From NCBI RefSeq assembly GCF_011927725.1, contig NZ_JAATJC010000001.1:1495001-1559000 (forward strand): DNA of 64,000 nt, written 5' to 3'. The notes under the pieces are model-generated. The model searched no databases. It had not been told where the DNA came from and saw nothing but the letters and a program-made list of their open reading frames with translations. This stretch comes from Sphingomonas kaistensis. Lineage in GTDB: Bacteria; Pseudomonadota; Alphaproteobacteria; Sphingomonadales; Sphingomonadaceae. Both the position numbers and the translations under genes were made by a program. Below are positions 55,570 through 63,550 of this stretch, in pieces; the first letter of the stretch is position 1; each line of letters opens with the position of its first letter.

Positions 55570-55683
55570 TATGGACAAGGGCGGACGCGTATGGATTACC
55601 GAAAAACCGGGAAAAACTTATGGACTCATGCCGATGCCGGCTGCTAATCTCAGTAACAGATATAACCGAAGTATTACCGAAGT
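55570..55683 (+). repeat. short direct repeats before the integrase (possible arm sites)
   Basis: ATAACCGAAGT (55662-55672) and ATTACCGAAGT (55673-55683) are contiguous 11-base copies, and ATTACCGAA recurs at 55595-55603. TATGGAC/T occurs at 55570, 55590 and 55619. Short direct repeats between the attachment core and an integrase gene are typical of integrase or excisionase arm sites. Confidence 0.5.
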
Positions 55684-55698
55684 TTGGAGCTTTGAGGT

Positions 55699-56946
55699 AT
55701 GGGGCGTGCCGTCCGCGATCACCGGCTCGAGAGCCGCAGCGCTCGACTGAAGCTGCCGTCACGTAACGAGCCTCACTGGCGCCTCATCAGCGAAGGCTTT
55801 CACATCGGCTACTTCAAGGGAAAGCGTCTGGGTAAGTGGGTATGCCGCTATCGCGCTCCAGGATCGAGCGGCTCCTATGTCAAATCCACTCTCGGCGAAG
55901 CGGACGACATTTCGGACGCGAACGGGTCCACTATCCTCTCCTTTGCTCAAGCACAGGAGGCAGCTCGCGAATGGCTCGCTTACCAAGATACCGATGAGGC
56001 TAAGGCTGGGCCGCTTACCGTCGGGCAGATTCTCGATGATTACCTGAAGGGATTCACTGGAAAGGGCATTGTCGACACTCGGTCGCGGGTAGAGGCGATC
56101 ATTCGCCCTCACTTCGGTGAGCTCGACGTTCGAGATCTTACAACAAAGTTGATCCGTGACTGGCACGAAGCTCGTGCCAGGACGCCTGCCAAACTCCGCA
56201 CGGGGAAGAATGCAAAGCAAGCAAACACGAGACCGGCGAACGATGCCGAGGCGATACGGAAGCGGCGCTCGACGGCGAACCGAGACCTGACTGTACTCAA
56301 AGCAGCGCTCAACCGAGCCGCTGACGATAACGAGTGGATGCGCCGAGACGTGTGGGGGAATGTAAAGCCTTTCCCGAGTGTCGATGTAGCGCGCCGACGC
56401 TTTCTGTCCGGAGAGGAGTTCACCCGCATCGTTACCGCGACGGACGAGGAGTTCCGTCCCATGGTTGCGGCGTCTCTGCTTACTGGCGGTCGGTATAGCG
56501 AACTGCGGCACACGAAAGTTCGAGACTATGACCGGGAGTCCGCGACTTTATGGTTGGCTGAGACAAAGGATGCCGCGAACCCCCGCGCGGCTTATTTGGA
56601 CGCGGAAGGTGTAGCGCTGCTCGAGGAGATGATCGCCGGAAAGGATTTCGACGATCTCATCTTTCAGCGTCCGGACGGAGGTCAATGGATGCCTTCCCAA
56701 CAGGGCCGGTTTGTGGCTCGAGCATACAAGGCTGCGAAGCTTCAAAAGCTTACTTATCATGACCTACGTCGCAGTTACGGAGCACGCCTGGCACGGCAAG
56801 GAGTACCCCTTGGGATCATCGCTGAGGCTCTGGGGCACAAGGATGAACGGATCACACGCAAACATTATGCTCACCTCGTACCGTCCCATGTTTCGGAGAC
56901 GGTGCGTAAGGCAATTAGTGGCCTTGGGGTGATCGCTTCCAGCTAG
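55699..56946 (+). CDS. int: tyrosine-type site-specific integrase
   Basis: This 415-residue recombinase would integrate and excise the island at tRNA-Glu. An N-terminal arm-binding part spans about 1-90, and a core-binding SAM-like helical domain about 95-235 (LTVGQILDDYLKGFTGKG). The catalytic domain has Arg in TGGRYSELRH near 265, His-x-x-Arg in YHDLRRSYG near 354, and the nucleophile Tyr in ITRKHYAHL near 389, preceded by LGHKDE. All key residues are present. ATG 55699 is preferred, with GGAG 9 bases upstream. The C-terminus ends soon after the Tyr, as usual. Confidence 0.94.
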   Translation: MGRAVRDHRLESRSARLKLPSRNEPHWRLISEGFHIGYFKGKRLGKWVCRYRAPGSSGSYVKSTLGEADDISDANGSTILSFAQAQEAAREWLAYQDTDEAKAGPLTVGQILDDYLKGFTGKGIVDTRSRVEAIIRPHFGELDVRDLTTKLIRDWHEARARTPAKLRTGKNAKQANTRPANDAEAIRKRRSTANRDLTVLKAALNRAADDNEWMRRDVWGNVKPFPSVDVARRRFLSGEEFTRIVTATDEEFRPMVAASLLTGGRYSELRHTKVRDYDRESATLWLAETKDAANPRAAYLDAEGVALLEEMIAGKDFDDLIFQRPDGGQWMPSQQGRFVARAYKAAKLQKLTYHDLRRSYGARLARQGVPLGIIAEALGHKDERITRKHYAHLVPSHVSETVRKAISGLGVIASS

Positions 56947-56986
56947 CGTGAAGAGACGCATGGCGCCACGCTTCAACTAAGAATCG

Positions 56987-58030
56987 TTGATTGGACCCCC
57001 TTTGACTGAAATAGCTCCCGATGCAGTCGGACCAACGCTTACATGGGTGCGGGAGCTTGAGAGAGCAGTCCATTCGCAGCTTGGGTCAGGCATTGCGGTC
57101 AGCGAGCACGAGCTTGCAGAGGGTCTCGCACCGCTTCGGACGAGCGATGAGAAAACCCACGCTCTACTCGATGAGCTTTGGGGTATCTTCCGTCTCTACC
57201 AAGCCGCGAAGATCACCCATGAAGTGAAAGAGAAAAGGTTTGAGAACCGTCTTCATGATGCTCGAGAGAGCTGCGAGACCCTTCTGGAGTCTCTGGGCTT
57301 CCACGAAGACGAGGCGGTAGATCAGTCGATTGTGAGACTGCACAGTCTTGGGATGGTCCGCAATATCCCAGATCCGTGCGAAGCGGTCGCAAAGTTCGAT
57401 CGGCATCTGGAATGGCTAAGCGAGCTCGAAGCAAGACTCGACCCGAACTCTAGGCCGGCCAATATCGAACTGACGCATGATGCCATTGAGGAATGGTCAG
57501 GCACGGCGTGGCAGAGCGCCAAAGGTATCTTGGAAGCTCTGGGCTACGATCCTGAAAAGACTTACCACAAATACGATGAGCGTTTGAGCCTCCTTGGTGT
57601 CGATGGCAGCCTATCGTCGTATCCGAACCAAGAGCTATCGTCCCCCGGCTATCTCCGCTGGATCTCGGATCTCTTGGTTCGTTTAAGACGCGCCGCCAGA
57701 GTTCAGGCAAGACAACAAGAAAACCTAACTGGCCGGAAGGATCATCAACGGTTCCTTCGGGGACGCCTGGCAGAGTGCTACAAAAAGTTTTGGTACGATC
57801 CGAGCTTCAGCATCTCTAAAGACGGCCAAGTGAGCTTAACGCCAGCGTTCCTAACCTTTGCTTTGGCGGTATTTGGATGCTTCACTGCAAAGCCGACCAA
57901 TCGTAACAGTCTCAAGGCCGCCTATCTGAGCGACAGGGGACATAAATCATCGTCTCTTTTCAGTGCGCCGAGCAAGACGCTGGATCAACTCCGCGCGGAG
58001 GTGCGGAAGCGGCTCACACCATCGGCGTGA
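56987..58030 (+). CDS. unknown island protein with internal duplication (347 aa)
   Basis: I do not recognise this family. The protein is charged and mostly helical, with no signal peptide. Two segments resemble each other: CETLLESLGFHEDEAVDQ and its following helix near 95-150, and KGILEALGYDPEKTYHKYDE with its following helix near 175-230. Both are followed by a Leu-Gly turn and a W/L-S-x-L helix, so the centre looks like a tandem duplicated helical module. The start is unclear: TTG 56987 and TTG 57002 are in frame, and no ATG occurs near. It lies 40 bases after the integrase stop. Confidence 0.6.
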   Translation: MIGPPLTEIAPDAVGPTLTWVRELERAVHSQLGSGIAVSEHELAEGLAPLRTSDEKTHALLDELWGIFRLYQAAKITHEVKEKRFENRLHDARESCETLLESLGFHEDEAVDQSIVRLHSLGMVRNIPDPCEAVAKFDRHLEWLSELEARLDPNSRPANIELTHDAIEEWSGTAWQSAKGILEALGYDPEKTYHKYDERLSLLGVDGSLSSYPNQELSSPGYLRWISDLLVRLRRAARVQARQQENLTGRKDHQRFLRGRLAECYKKFWYDPSFSISKDGQVSLTPAFLTFALAVFGCFTAKPTNRNSLKAAYLSDRGHKSSSLFSAPSKTLDQLRAEVRKRLTPSA

Positions 58031-58178
58031 GATCCGGCTAACTTTAAGCCGCCTGCATATATTAACGGCCGTTTACCAAAAGGTCGTAGATAAGACTCTC
58101 AAGAATCATGGCCGCATGTCTTCATTACTTCGGAATTTAGTGGCTTAATGCTTACAGCAGAAAGTCGCGGAGGAAGTC
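58031..58178. other. 148-base leader of the small HTH gene
   Basis: No gene is seen here. The stretch contains AACGGCCGTT (a 10-base palindrome) within an AT-rich context near 58070 and a clean GGAGG before the next ATG. A promoter for the mobilization-side genes is likely here but cannot be pinned down. Confidence 0.35.
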
Positions 58179-58424
58179 ATGAAGAAGAAGTTTGAGAATC
58201 CTGTCGTTGAGGATCGCCTCGATCCTTTGGCAATGACTGTCGAGCAGGCCGCGCGGGCAGCGAATACCTCTCGCAGTGAGTTGTACAACGTTCTTGGCCG
58301 GGGCCTCGAAGGGGGTCTTGAGGGAAAGAAGCTCGGTCGTCGGACTTTGATCCTGACTGAGGACCTTCGCCGCTACCTGCGCTCGCTTCCGAGCTACCGC
58401 AGCTCGAAGGCGCAGATGGACTAG
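58179..58424 (+). CDS. small helix-turn-helix protein, excisionase/AlpA-like
   Basis: This 81-residue DNA-binding protein has one MerR/excisionase-type winged helix: AMTVEQAARAANTSRSELYNVLGRGLEG, then the wing KKLGRRTLILTEDLRRYLRSLP. This layout (helix-turn-helix, a basic GRR strand, a closing helix) is typical of excisionases and AlpA regulators of integrative elements. The ATG at 58179 has GGAGGAAG upstream. It may direct excision with the integrase or regulate the island. Confidence 0.78.
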   Translation: MKKKFENPVVEDRLDPLAMTVEQAARAANTSRSELYNVLGRGLEGGLEGKKLGRRTLILTEDLRRYLRSLPSYRSSKAQMD

Positions 58425-58493
58425 CGCTCGGCCAAACCTCTCGGCGCGTTTCTTCGCGTCCTGCCCTTGCAACACGAACTTGCGAGATTCCTC

Positions 58494-58949
58494 ATGGAAA
58501 AGAACGAATACCTCAAGATCGGCTTGGGGATCGGTGAGAAGATGCTCGCCGAAATGGCTGCTAAGCCGAAGGACGAAGATAAGCTCTCGGACGTGATTGT
58601 CGGCATCATTGCGGTGATGAAACCGCACGGGGTGCGGGTCACCGTGGCTCTTCTGCAGGCCTCTTCATACGTCGCAGAGTACATGCTGGCCGAACAGATC
58701 GACATCGAGAAGCTGAGGCCTGCCGCAGCGATCGCTAACAGAAAGTGGCGGGAAGCTGAGGAGAGGGAAGAGACCATCGTTCTGCCGAAGCGCCGTTACA
58801 AGCGCAACAAAACTAAGAACGCCGCTGACAAAGATGGCGCACAGTCGGATGCGCCCGCAACTGAGCTGAACCAGTCGTTGGTGGCGGTAGCTGCCATCCA
58901 GCCCGACGACGAAAACTTCGTCATCGATGTGCCCGCTAGCCTGCTCTGA
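58494..58949 (+). CDS. island hypothetical protein (151 aa)
   Basis: No family is recognised. The N-terminal half is helical and amphipathic (LKIGLGIGEKMLAEMAAKP, VIVGIIAVMKPHGVRVTVALLQAS). The middle is strongly basic (LPKRRYKRNKTKN), and the end is acidic (QPDDENFVIDVPASLL). ATG 58494 is chosen; TTG 58467 adds nine residues. It ends 10 bases before the ParA-like gene, so it probably belongs to the same operon, possibly as a DNA-binding or accessory mobilization protein. Confidence 0.6.
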   Translation: MEKNEYLKIGLGIGEKMLAEMAAKPKDEDKLSDVIVGIIAVMKPHGVRVTVALLQASSYVAEYMLAEQIDIEKLRPAAAIANRKWREAEEREETIVLPKRRYKRNKTKNAADKDGAQSDAPATELNQSLVAVAAIQPDDENFVIDVPASLL

Positions 58950-58959
58950 GGAAAACACC

Positions 58960-59712
58960 ATGAAGATCAAGGACTGGCCCCGCGGATTTGGCTTGCCGCG
59001 CTACCCGAAACTTATCCTCAGCGATGGCGAGAAAGGCGGCGTTGGAAAGTCGTTCGCCAAGCGCGCTCTTACCCATACGATGCTCGCCCGGGGGCTCGAA
59101 TTGGTGGGCTTCGACGCCGACACTCGAAATTCGCACCTCGCCCGGTTCTATGGTGAGACCATAACGGTGAACCGCATTTACCTGCGTGACCGCAAGGGCT
59201 GGGACGGGTTGATCGACGTGCTCGGAAAACTCGACGAGTACACCGACGTGGTGATCGACCTCCCCGCCAACATGGGAGAAATCCTGGCGAAGGAGGCGCC
59301 GAGGCTGCTGATGGCATGTGAGCGAAAGCGCCGTTCGGTGCATCGTATGTGGGTCATGGGCAGCGAGTACGACTCAGTTGCCCAGCTCTCAGCTTCCAAA
59401 AACGTCTTCCCGCTCGAGCGCACCTTCGTGGTCAAGAACGGGCTCTACGGCAATGACGAGGATTTTCAGACCTGGCAGGGCTCGAACATCCAGAAGGAGC
59501 TGCACAATGCGCAGCCTGCCGAGGAAAAGGACTGCGAGATCCTCCTTCCGGCGATGGCTCCCAGCCTCCGCGGCCGCATCAGCTCTGCACGGTGCTCCTT
59601 CTCCCATGCTGCCAAGCTGCCTTTGACACTCAGCGAGCAGATCGATCTGCAGCTGTGGCTCGCGTCGACTGAGGCTGCATTTGAGCCCATCCTCGAGCAG
59701 CTTGGTCTTTGA
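58960..59712 (+). CDS. ParA/MinD-like P-loop ATPase (MobD/TraL-like)
   Basis: This 250-residue protein has a deviant Walker A KGGVGKS at residues 25-31 (DGEKGGVGKSFAKRAL). LVGFDADTRNSHLAR is switch I-like, and VVIDLPANMGEIL is the Walker B region. It resembles nucleotide-binding proteins encoded beside mobilization genes (MobD, TraL) more than full partition ParA. ATG 58960 has GAGGAAAA upstream. It overlaps the next gene's region by its stop TGA. A role in relaxosome placement or DNA transfer is inference. Confidence 0.75.
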   Translation: MKIKDWPRGFGLPRYPKLILSDGEKGGVGKSFAKRALTHTMLARGLELVGFDADTRNSHLARFYGETITVNRIYLRDRKGWDGLIDVLGKLDEYTDVVIDLPANMGEILAKEAPRLLMACERKRRSVHRMWVMGSEYDSVAQLSASKNVFPLERTFVVKNGLYGNDEDFQTWQGSNIQKELHNAQPAEEKDCEILLPAMAPSLRGRISSARCSFSHAAKLPLTLSEQIDLQLWLASTEAAFEPILEQLGL

Positions 59713-59714
59713 TT

Positions 59715-60425
59715 ATGACCAGCGTCACCACACTCGAGCTGCTCGAGCGCAGGCTCAGGAACACGCATCGTGATCCTGCTGCCCGGCTGCTCCAGGACCT
59801 GCACGATCTGCCGGAAGATCTTCGCCGTAGCGTCTCCGTGCAGCTCGATGCTGCTATTCGTGTCGCTGGCGAGGAGCGCCTCCAGCGACAGTTCGACGCT
59901 GCCATCGCTCAGGTAGAAAGCAAAGCCACTGACGTCGTGGTTCGCATCGGGGATGCTGCCGCAGTTTGGGCCGGCCAAGAGCATCTTAAGATCGTCAACT
60001 CTCTCATCAAGGAGACGATTAAGACAATGCCAGTGCATGTCGAGGCGCGCCGTCGCGCCTATTGGGAGCTGGGAATCGGTGGGCTGCTGATCTTTGTGTT
60101 GGCTGCGCTCACCGTCATCGGCGCGCAGAAGCTAGGGGTCATTCCTCATCCTGCACTGACAGACGAGCAGAGCCAGCAGTGGCAGCTGGGAGCCAAGATC
60201 GACAGCTCAGGCCACCGTGCAGCGGTCAGTTGGGCCATCGACGCAATCGATACGGACGAGAAGCTGCTTGAGGCTCAGGCGGCGGTCGCCGCCGCAGACA
60301 AGGGCAAGAGTGCCCGCAGCGAGCTACGTGATCTGAAAGCCTGTCGCTACCCCGGCATGGTGCTTGTTCAATCGTCCAGCCACGGCTGGGTGTGCTGGTT
60401 TCCGTACCGACCGGGCAACGAATGA
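59715..60425 (+). CDS. island membrane protein (236 aa), MobE-like position
   Basis: The N-terminal half is soluble and helical (LELLERRLRNTHRDPAARLLQDL, and a coiled-coil-like part to about residue 110). One membrane helix follows at about 117-137 (LGIGGLLIFVLAALTVIGAQ), then a C-terminal domain with two Cys (LKACRYPGM, WVCWFPY). I cannot name a family. It lies between the ParA-like and MobC-like genes, where some mobilization operons encode a small membrane protein. TTG 59709 is an alternative start overlapping the previous stop. Confidence 0.6.
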   Translation: MTSVTTLELLERRLRNTHRDPAARLLQDLHDLPEDLRRSVSVQLDAAIRVAGEERLQRQFDAAIAQVESKATDVVVRIGDAAAVWAGQEHLKIVNSLIKETIKTMPVHVEARRRAYWELGIGGLLIFVLAALTVIGAQKLGVIPHPALTDEQSQQWQLGAKIDSSGHRAAVSWAIDAIDTDEKLLEAQAAVAAADKGKSARSELRDLKACRYPGMVLVQSSSHGWVCWFPYRPGNE

Positions 60426-60460
60426 CCTCCATCTCCGAACGATGACGTTAGGAGCCAAGC

Positions 60461-60775
60461 GTGACTAAACGATCCGGATCAAATCAGCGTCGCCTTACGC
60501 GCACCGTCTCTTCCCGCTGGGACGAAACGCATTACGATCGGCTGCTGGATCTGGCCGATGCCAATGGGAAGTCGATTGGCGCTATGCTGCGCTGGTTGGT
60601 GAACCGAGCCGACGCGAAGCTCCCGCGAACCAAAGAGCTCAGCCGAGAGCTCCTGCAGATCCGTATTGCCCTGAACGGGCTCGCTCAAATGGTAGAAACG
60701 CTGGATCGTGCTGTCGCTGATGATCTCCGTGCGACTATGCGGGAGATCGAGATTGCTCTCAGCAAATTGAAGTAG
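60461..60775 (+). CDS. MobC-like mobilization accessory protein
   Basis: This 104-residue protein has an N-terminal ribbon-helix-helix-like segment (TRTVSSRWDETHYDRLLDLADANGKSIGAMLRWLVNRA) and then a helix pair (LLQIRIALNGLAQMVETLDRAVADDLRATMREIEIAL). This is the layout of MobC-type relaxosome proteins that open the DNA at oriT. The start is GTG 60461 with TAGGAG upstream. It ends 4 bases before the relaxase-like gene, which strongly supports the role. Confidence 0.72.
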   Translation: MTKRSGSNQRRLTRTVSSRWDETHYDRLLDLADANGKSIGAMLRWLVNRADAKLPRTKELSRELLQIRIALNGLAQMVETLDRAVADDLRATMREIEIALSKLK

Positions 60776-60779
60776 GGCC

Positions 60780-62345
60780 ATGATCATCAAGCTGATCCAA
60801 GGGCAGGACTTCAGCGGTCTTGAGCACTACCTGACACACAAGCGCGAGCACGAGATCATCGGTCATCGCGGAGTCTCGAGCCCCGAAGCTGCTGCGGAGG
60901 AGATGAATCTCGTCGCCGCGGAGCGGCCCGATGTCAAAGTTCCCGCGCTGCATGTCATCTTTGCGGCCTCACCGAGCGACTGGGCAAAGATGTGCCCCGC
61001 TCTATGGAGTGAGCTGACTAGCGCATTCGAGGCGGAGTTCAGCCTAGGTGAGCACCAGAAGCTGGAGGTGGAGCATCCTCACCCGGACAAGCAGACCAAC
61101 GGACCTCACCGCCATAGTGCCTACAATAAGGTTCATCCGTTCACATTTGCACTTCCCGCGAAGGGCAGGGAGGGGCGCTCATCCTGGGACACGGCTGCAT
61201 CCCACCGCGCTTGGAAAGTAGCAGACATCTTCGCGGAGCGTCACGGGCTCACTCGGGTAGCTGATCCTACGAAGGTCGATGCGGGGGGGCGCATTCCAAA
61301 CTGGATGATCAAGCGCGAGCAGCAGGACGGCATCGTTCCGGTCGCAGTTAGGGCTGAGAAGATTCGCAATGCGCTCAGCAAGCCAGACTGGTCCTCCCGA
61401 CTGACCTCGCTTGCTGAGCTGGGTTTGAAGATCGCGCCGACGTTTCCGCGGGGTGTTTCGCAAGAGGACGGCAACGCAATCGCCGGCATTCGCATCGTGG
61501 ACGCAGCAAACAGCCACAACTTCGTGAAAGCTTCGGCTTTCGGTCGGGAGTTCAGTTACGAGGCGCTCGAGCGGAGCCGCGCGCCCGGTTCTCCCGAGCT
61601 TTCTAAAGTGCTCGGCAACGAGGATGTGGGGCAGGCCAGTGAGCGCGCGAGTTTGGCGCGCCCATTCGACGTGCATTCACTTTACCATTTGGAGTTCGAG
61701 AAAGAGTTGAAGACGTGGCGCCGCGAGAGGGGCAAGGTGAACCGTCAACGCGAGAAGATGTTAGCGCGGCACAAGGGGGAGCGGAGCGAGCTAACCCAGA
61801 AGCTTTCATCGGAACGGCTGGAAGTGCTGAAGGGAACGCCCCTGGCCCTTCACCCTGCTGCGCGCGAAATGTTCAATCGCATGCAGGCTGAGCCCCGCAG
61901 GTCTGCCCTCAGCGACAAGCAAGCTGGAGAGCTGCGAGGCTTGCGAAACGCAAGAAAACCGGTCTGGTCAGAGTGGCTGGAGTCGAAGGCAGCCTCAGGC
62001 GACACGAAGGCCGCCGAACTGCTCCGCAACATGTCATCCAAGTACCGCAATGTGCGTTTGAAGGCCGAACAGGCCTCACCCGTCGCTCCGAGCAAAGCTA
62101 CAGAGCATTGCGAAGCAGACGGATCGGCAAAATCCGTCAACGAAGCTCCTCACGAGGCTTCAGCCGAGCGGGAAGTCGAACTCCGTCCGGATCTCGCCAA
62201 CCATTTGAGTTCTGCTGCGGATCCTTCACTCGGTGCCGCCGCCGTGCCGCCTCTAGGTCCACCCGATATCGACGAGGACTTCCTTCGACTGCAAGCCATG
62301 GATCAGTTCCGAAAGGGGGGCTCCAGAACGAATAGTCTCGCGTAG
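60780..62345 (+). CDS. relaxase-like mobilization nuclease
   Basis: This 521-residue protein would nick oriT and pilot single-stranded transfer. The N-terminus IIKLIQGQDFSGLEHYLTH matches the relaxase opening motif (basic, then SF-GL, and a helix with candidate Tyr near 17). ALHVIFAASPSDW is the second strand. His and polar residues H99, H101, D103, H110, H112, N116 and H119 stand in place of the family's HxDxxHxHxHxxxN metal motif, with altered spacing. The C-terminal half (after about 290) is charged and helical. The MobC-like gene is 4 bases upstream. The unusual metal motif makes the subfamily uncertain. Confidence 0.7.
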   Translation: MIIKLIQGQDFSGLEHYLTHKREHEIIGHRGVSSPEAAAEEMNLVAAERPDVKVPALHVIFAASPSDWAKMCPALWSELTSAFEAEFSLGEHQKLEVEHPHPDKQTNGPHRHSAYNKVHPFTFALPAKGREGRSSWDTAASHRAWKVADIFAERHGLTRVADPTKVDAGGRIPNWMIKREQQDGIVPVAVRAEKIRNALSKPDWSSRLTSLAELGLKIAPTFPRGVSQEDGNAIAGIRIVDAANSHNFVKASAFGREFSYEALERSRAPGSPELSKVLGNEDVGQASERASLARPFDVHSLYHLEFEKELKTWRRERGKVNRQREKMLARHKGERSELTQKLSSERLEVLKGTPLALHPAAREMFNRMQAEPRRSALSDKQAGELRGLRNARKPVWSEWLESKAASGDTKAAELLRNMSSKYRNVRLKAEQASPVAPSKATEHCEADGSAKSVNEAPHEASAEREVELRPDLANHLSSAADPSLGAAAVPPLGPPDIDEDFLRLQAMDQFRKGGSRTNSLA

Positions 62346-62546
62346 TTGCTTCTACCGAGTAGCTCGAAGAAGGCACTGGAGAGACGCCGGCGAAGACGCC
62401 GGTCGAAGGAGGGAGGAGAGGTTGGCTCCGCCGGAATAAGGAAACTTACCGCAGTCCAAAGGCCGAGCTGACTGCGGAAGGAACATAGAAGATGATTGGA
62501 ACTCGTCAGCCTGCTCACCCTTGGAACTTGCAGGGGGATCGCTGAG
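62346..62546. other. 201-base gap between relaxase-like and HxH genes
   Basis: No gene is seen here. CCGCAGTC (62449-62456) and GACTGCGG (62470-62477) form an inverted repeat with a 13-base loop. A promoter or an oriT-type structure is possible; no known nick sequence is recognised. Confidence 0.35.
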
Positions 62547-63236
62547 ATGCCCGCCGCAAAGCGCAAGGGTGCTGGGGACAAGACCAAGGCTCAGAGCAAG
62601 GCCACGCTCAAGAATTCAGTGACCTCGCAGTCCAAGCTGACGCGGTCCGAGAACCCCATGGACTGGGTCTTCGATAATCCGCTCGGCGCCATGCCGGGAT
62701 TCGTATTCGCTGTCCTCAAGAAGAGCTACCAGGGCCATCCAAACAGCGCGGTTGAGTTCGGCGGGCGGAAGCTCCGCCCCATTTTGGGAGTGACGAAGGA
62801 CGGTGCTCCCGACCCGGACGTGATCACAGCCTACCGGACAGGAACAGTCCTGCCTACAGACGCCCCCGACGCCTTCGACGAGCCTGAGGTGTTGCTTCGC
62901 GCCATCGACGCATTCGCCTGCGATCACGAAGCATCGTTGCTGATCTACGTGACGCTCTCGTTTCCCGAGGCAACTCGGGCGCATCACTCCTGGGAGGAGG
63001 CTCGCGCCTTCAGCCTCGAAGCTTTCGCCCGCAAGCGGAAGTTGCCGGTCTGCCTCATCCAGCATCGGCCTGGCGAGGTCGGATCGGATAACCCGATCCA
63101 CCTTCACCTCCTTGTCGGAGCCCGCCGCCTGGATGGTACCGGTTTTCGCGGCTACGCTGAGGAGCTGCTCTGTGATGACGGGCAGCAGGTCATCTATGAT
63201 GAATGGCAGGCGTTTCGTAAGTCGCGCATTTCGTGA
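62547..63236 (+). CDS. small island protein with HxH motif (229 aa), possible HUH-like
   Basis: The N-terminal ~45 residues are basic and disordered (PAAKRKGAGDKTKAQSKATLK). The rest is alpha/beta: SLLIYVTLSFPEATRAHHSW, then PVCLIQHRPGEVGSDNP and IHLHLLVGARRLDGTGFRG with H185-x-H187. A strand ending His-hydrophobic-His after an Asn-Pro is what MobA/MobL and Rep HUH nucleases show, but no tyrosine-bearing helix is clear. ATG 62547 is chosen; the earlier in-frame ATG lacks a ribosome site. It could be a replication or nicking accessory; I do not claim a function. Confidence 0.6.
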   Translation: MPAAKRKGAGDKTKAQSKATLKNSVTSQSKLTRSENPMDWVFDNPLGAMPGFVFAVLKKSYQGHPNSAVEFGGRKLRPILGVTKDGAPDPDVITAYRTGTVLPTDAPDAFDEPEVLLRAIDAFACDHEASLLIYVTLSFPEATRAHHSWEEARAFSLEAFARKRKLPVCLIQHRPGEVGSDNPIHLHLLVGARRLDGTGFRGYAEELLCDDGQQVIYDEWQAFRKSRIS

Positions 63237-63550
63237 GCTCTTCGCAATCGTTGTTGGCGCGCCGCATGAGCGCGGCCAGTAGCTCTGGTCTTTGAAAGCG
63301 GTTGCCGCTGCTCCCTGCTAGCAGCTAGGACGTTTCCTCGTGAGCTGGATGGTATCGGAGATACCATCCAGTGATCAGTCGGGGGGGGGGGCAAGCGCCT
63401 CGAGCAAACGACTGGCCGGCTGAGCTGTCGCTCTTCTGGTGAGCTCGCCTCCGGCGGCCATCGACTGCTGGATCTCCGGTCGAGTAATTAGGGGGGCTGA
63501 TATGAGTGTTGATTACGGTTTTGGCCACTTCGATCGCGGGGTATTCGCCG
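63237..63550. other. 314-base leader region before the BrxE-like gene
   Basis: No gene is supported here. It contains a perfect 12-base-arm inverted repeat at 63345-63371 and a run of 11 G at 63381-63391. AT-rich sequence with several short TTA/ATTA motifs near 63485-63520 may include the promoter of the defence genes. Confidence 0.5.
63345..63371. promoter_or_regulatory. perfect 12-bp inverted repeat upstream of the BrxE-like gene
   Basis: CTGGATGGTATC at 63345-63356 and GATACCATCCAG at 63360-63371 are perfect complements separated by GGA. There is no T-tract after it, so it is more likely an operator or hairpin than a terminator. It lies about 180 bases before the GTG start. Confidence 0.55.

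Larger units (their letters stand above)
55362..55698. other. island left junction and integrase leader
   Basis: No gene is seen in this 337-base stretch. Left to right it holds chromosomal flank, the 3' half of a tRNA-Glu gene (minus strand), a drop in G+C, three TATGGAY boxes and tandem ACCGAAGT repeats before the integrase ATG. Confidence 0.7.

Noticed and set aside
55508..55590. Complete tRNA-Glu gene
   Set aside because: The 3' half is perfect, but the matching 5' acceptor strand and D-arm are missing where they should be, so only a fragment is claimed.
62449..62477. oriT of the mobile element
   Set aside because: The CCGCAGTC/GACTGCGG inverted repeat is suggestive, but no nick-site sequence is recognisable and other gaps near the mobilization genes are equally possible.
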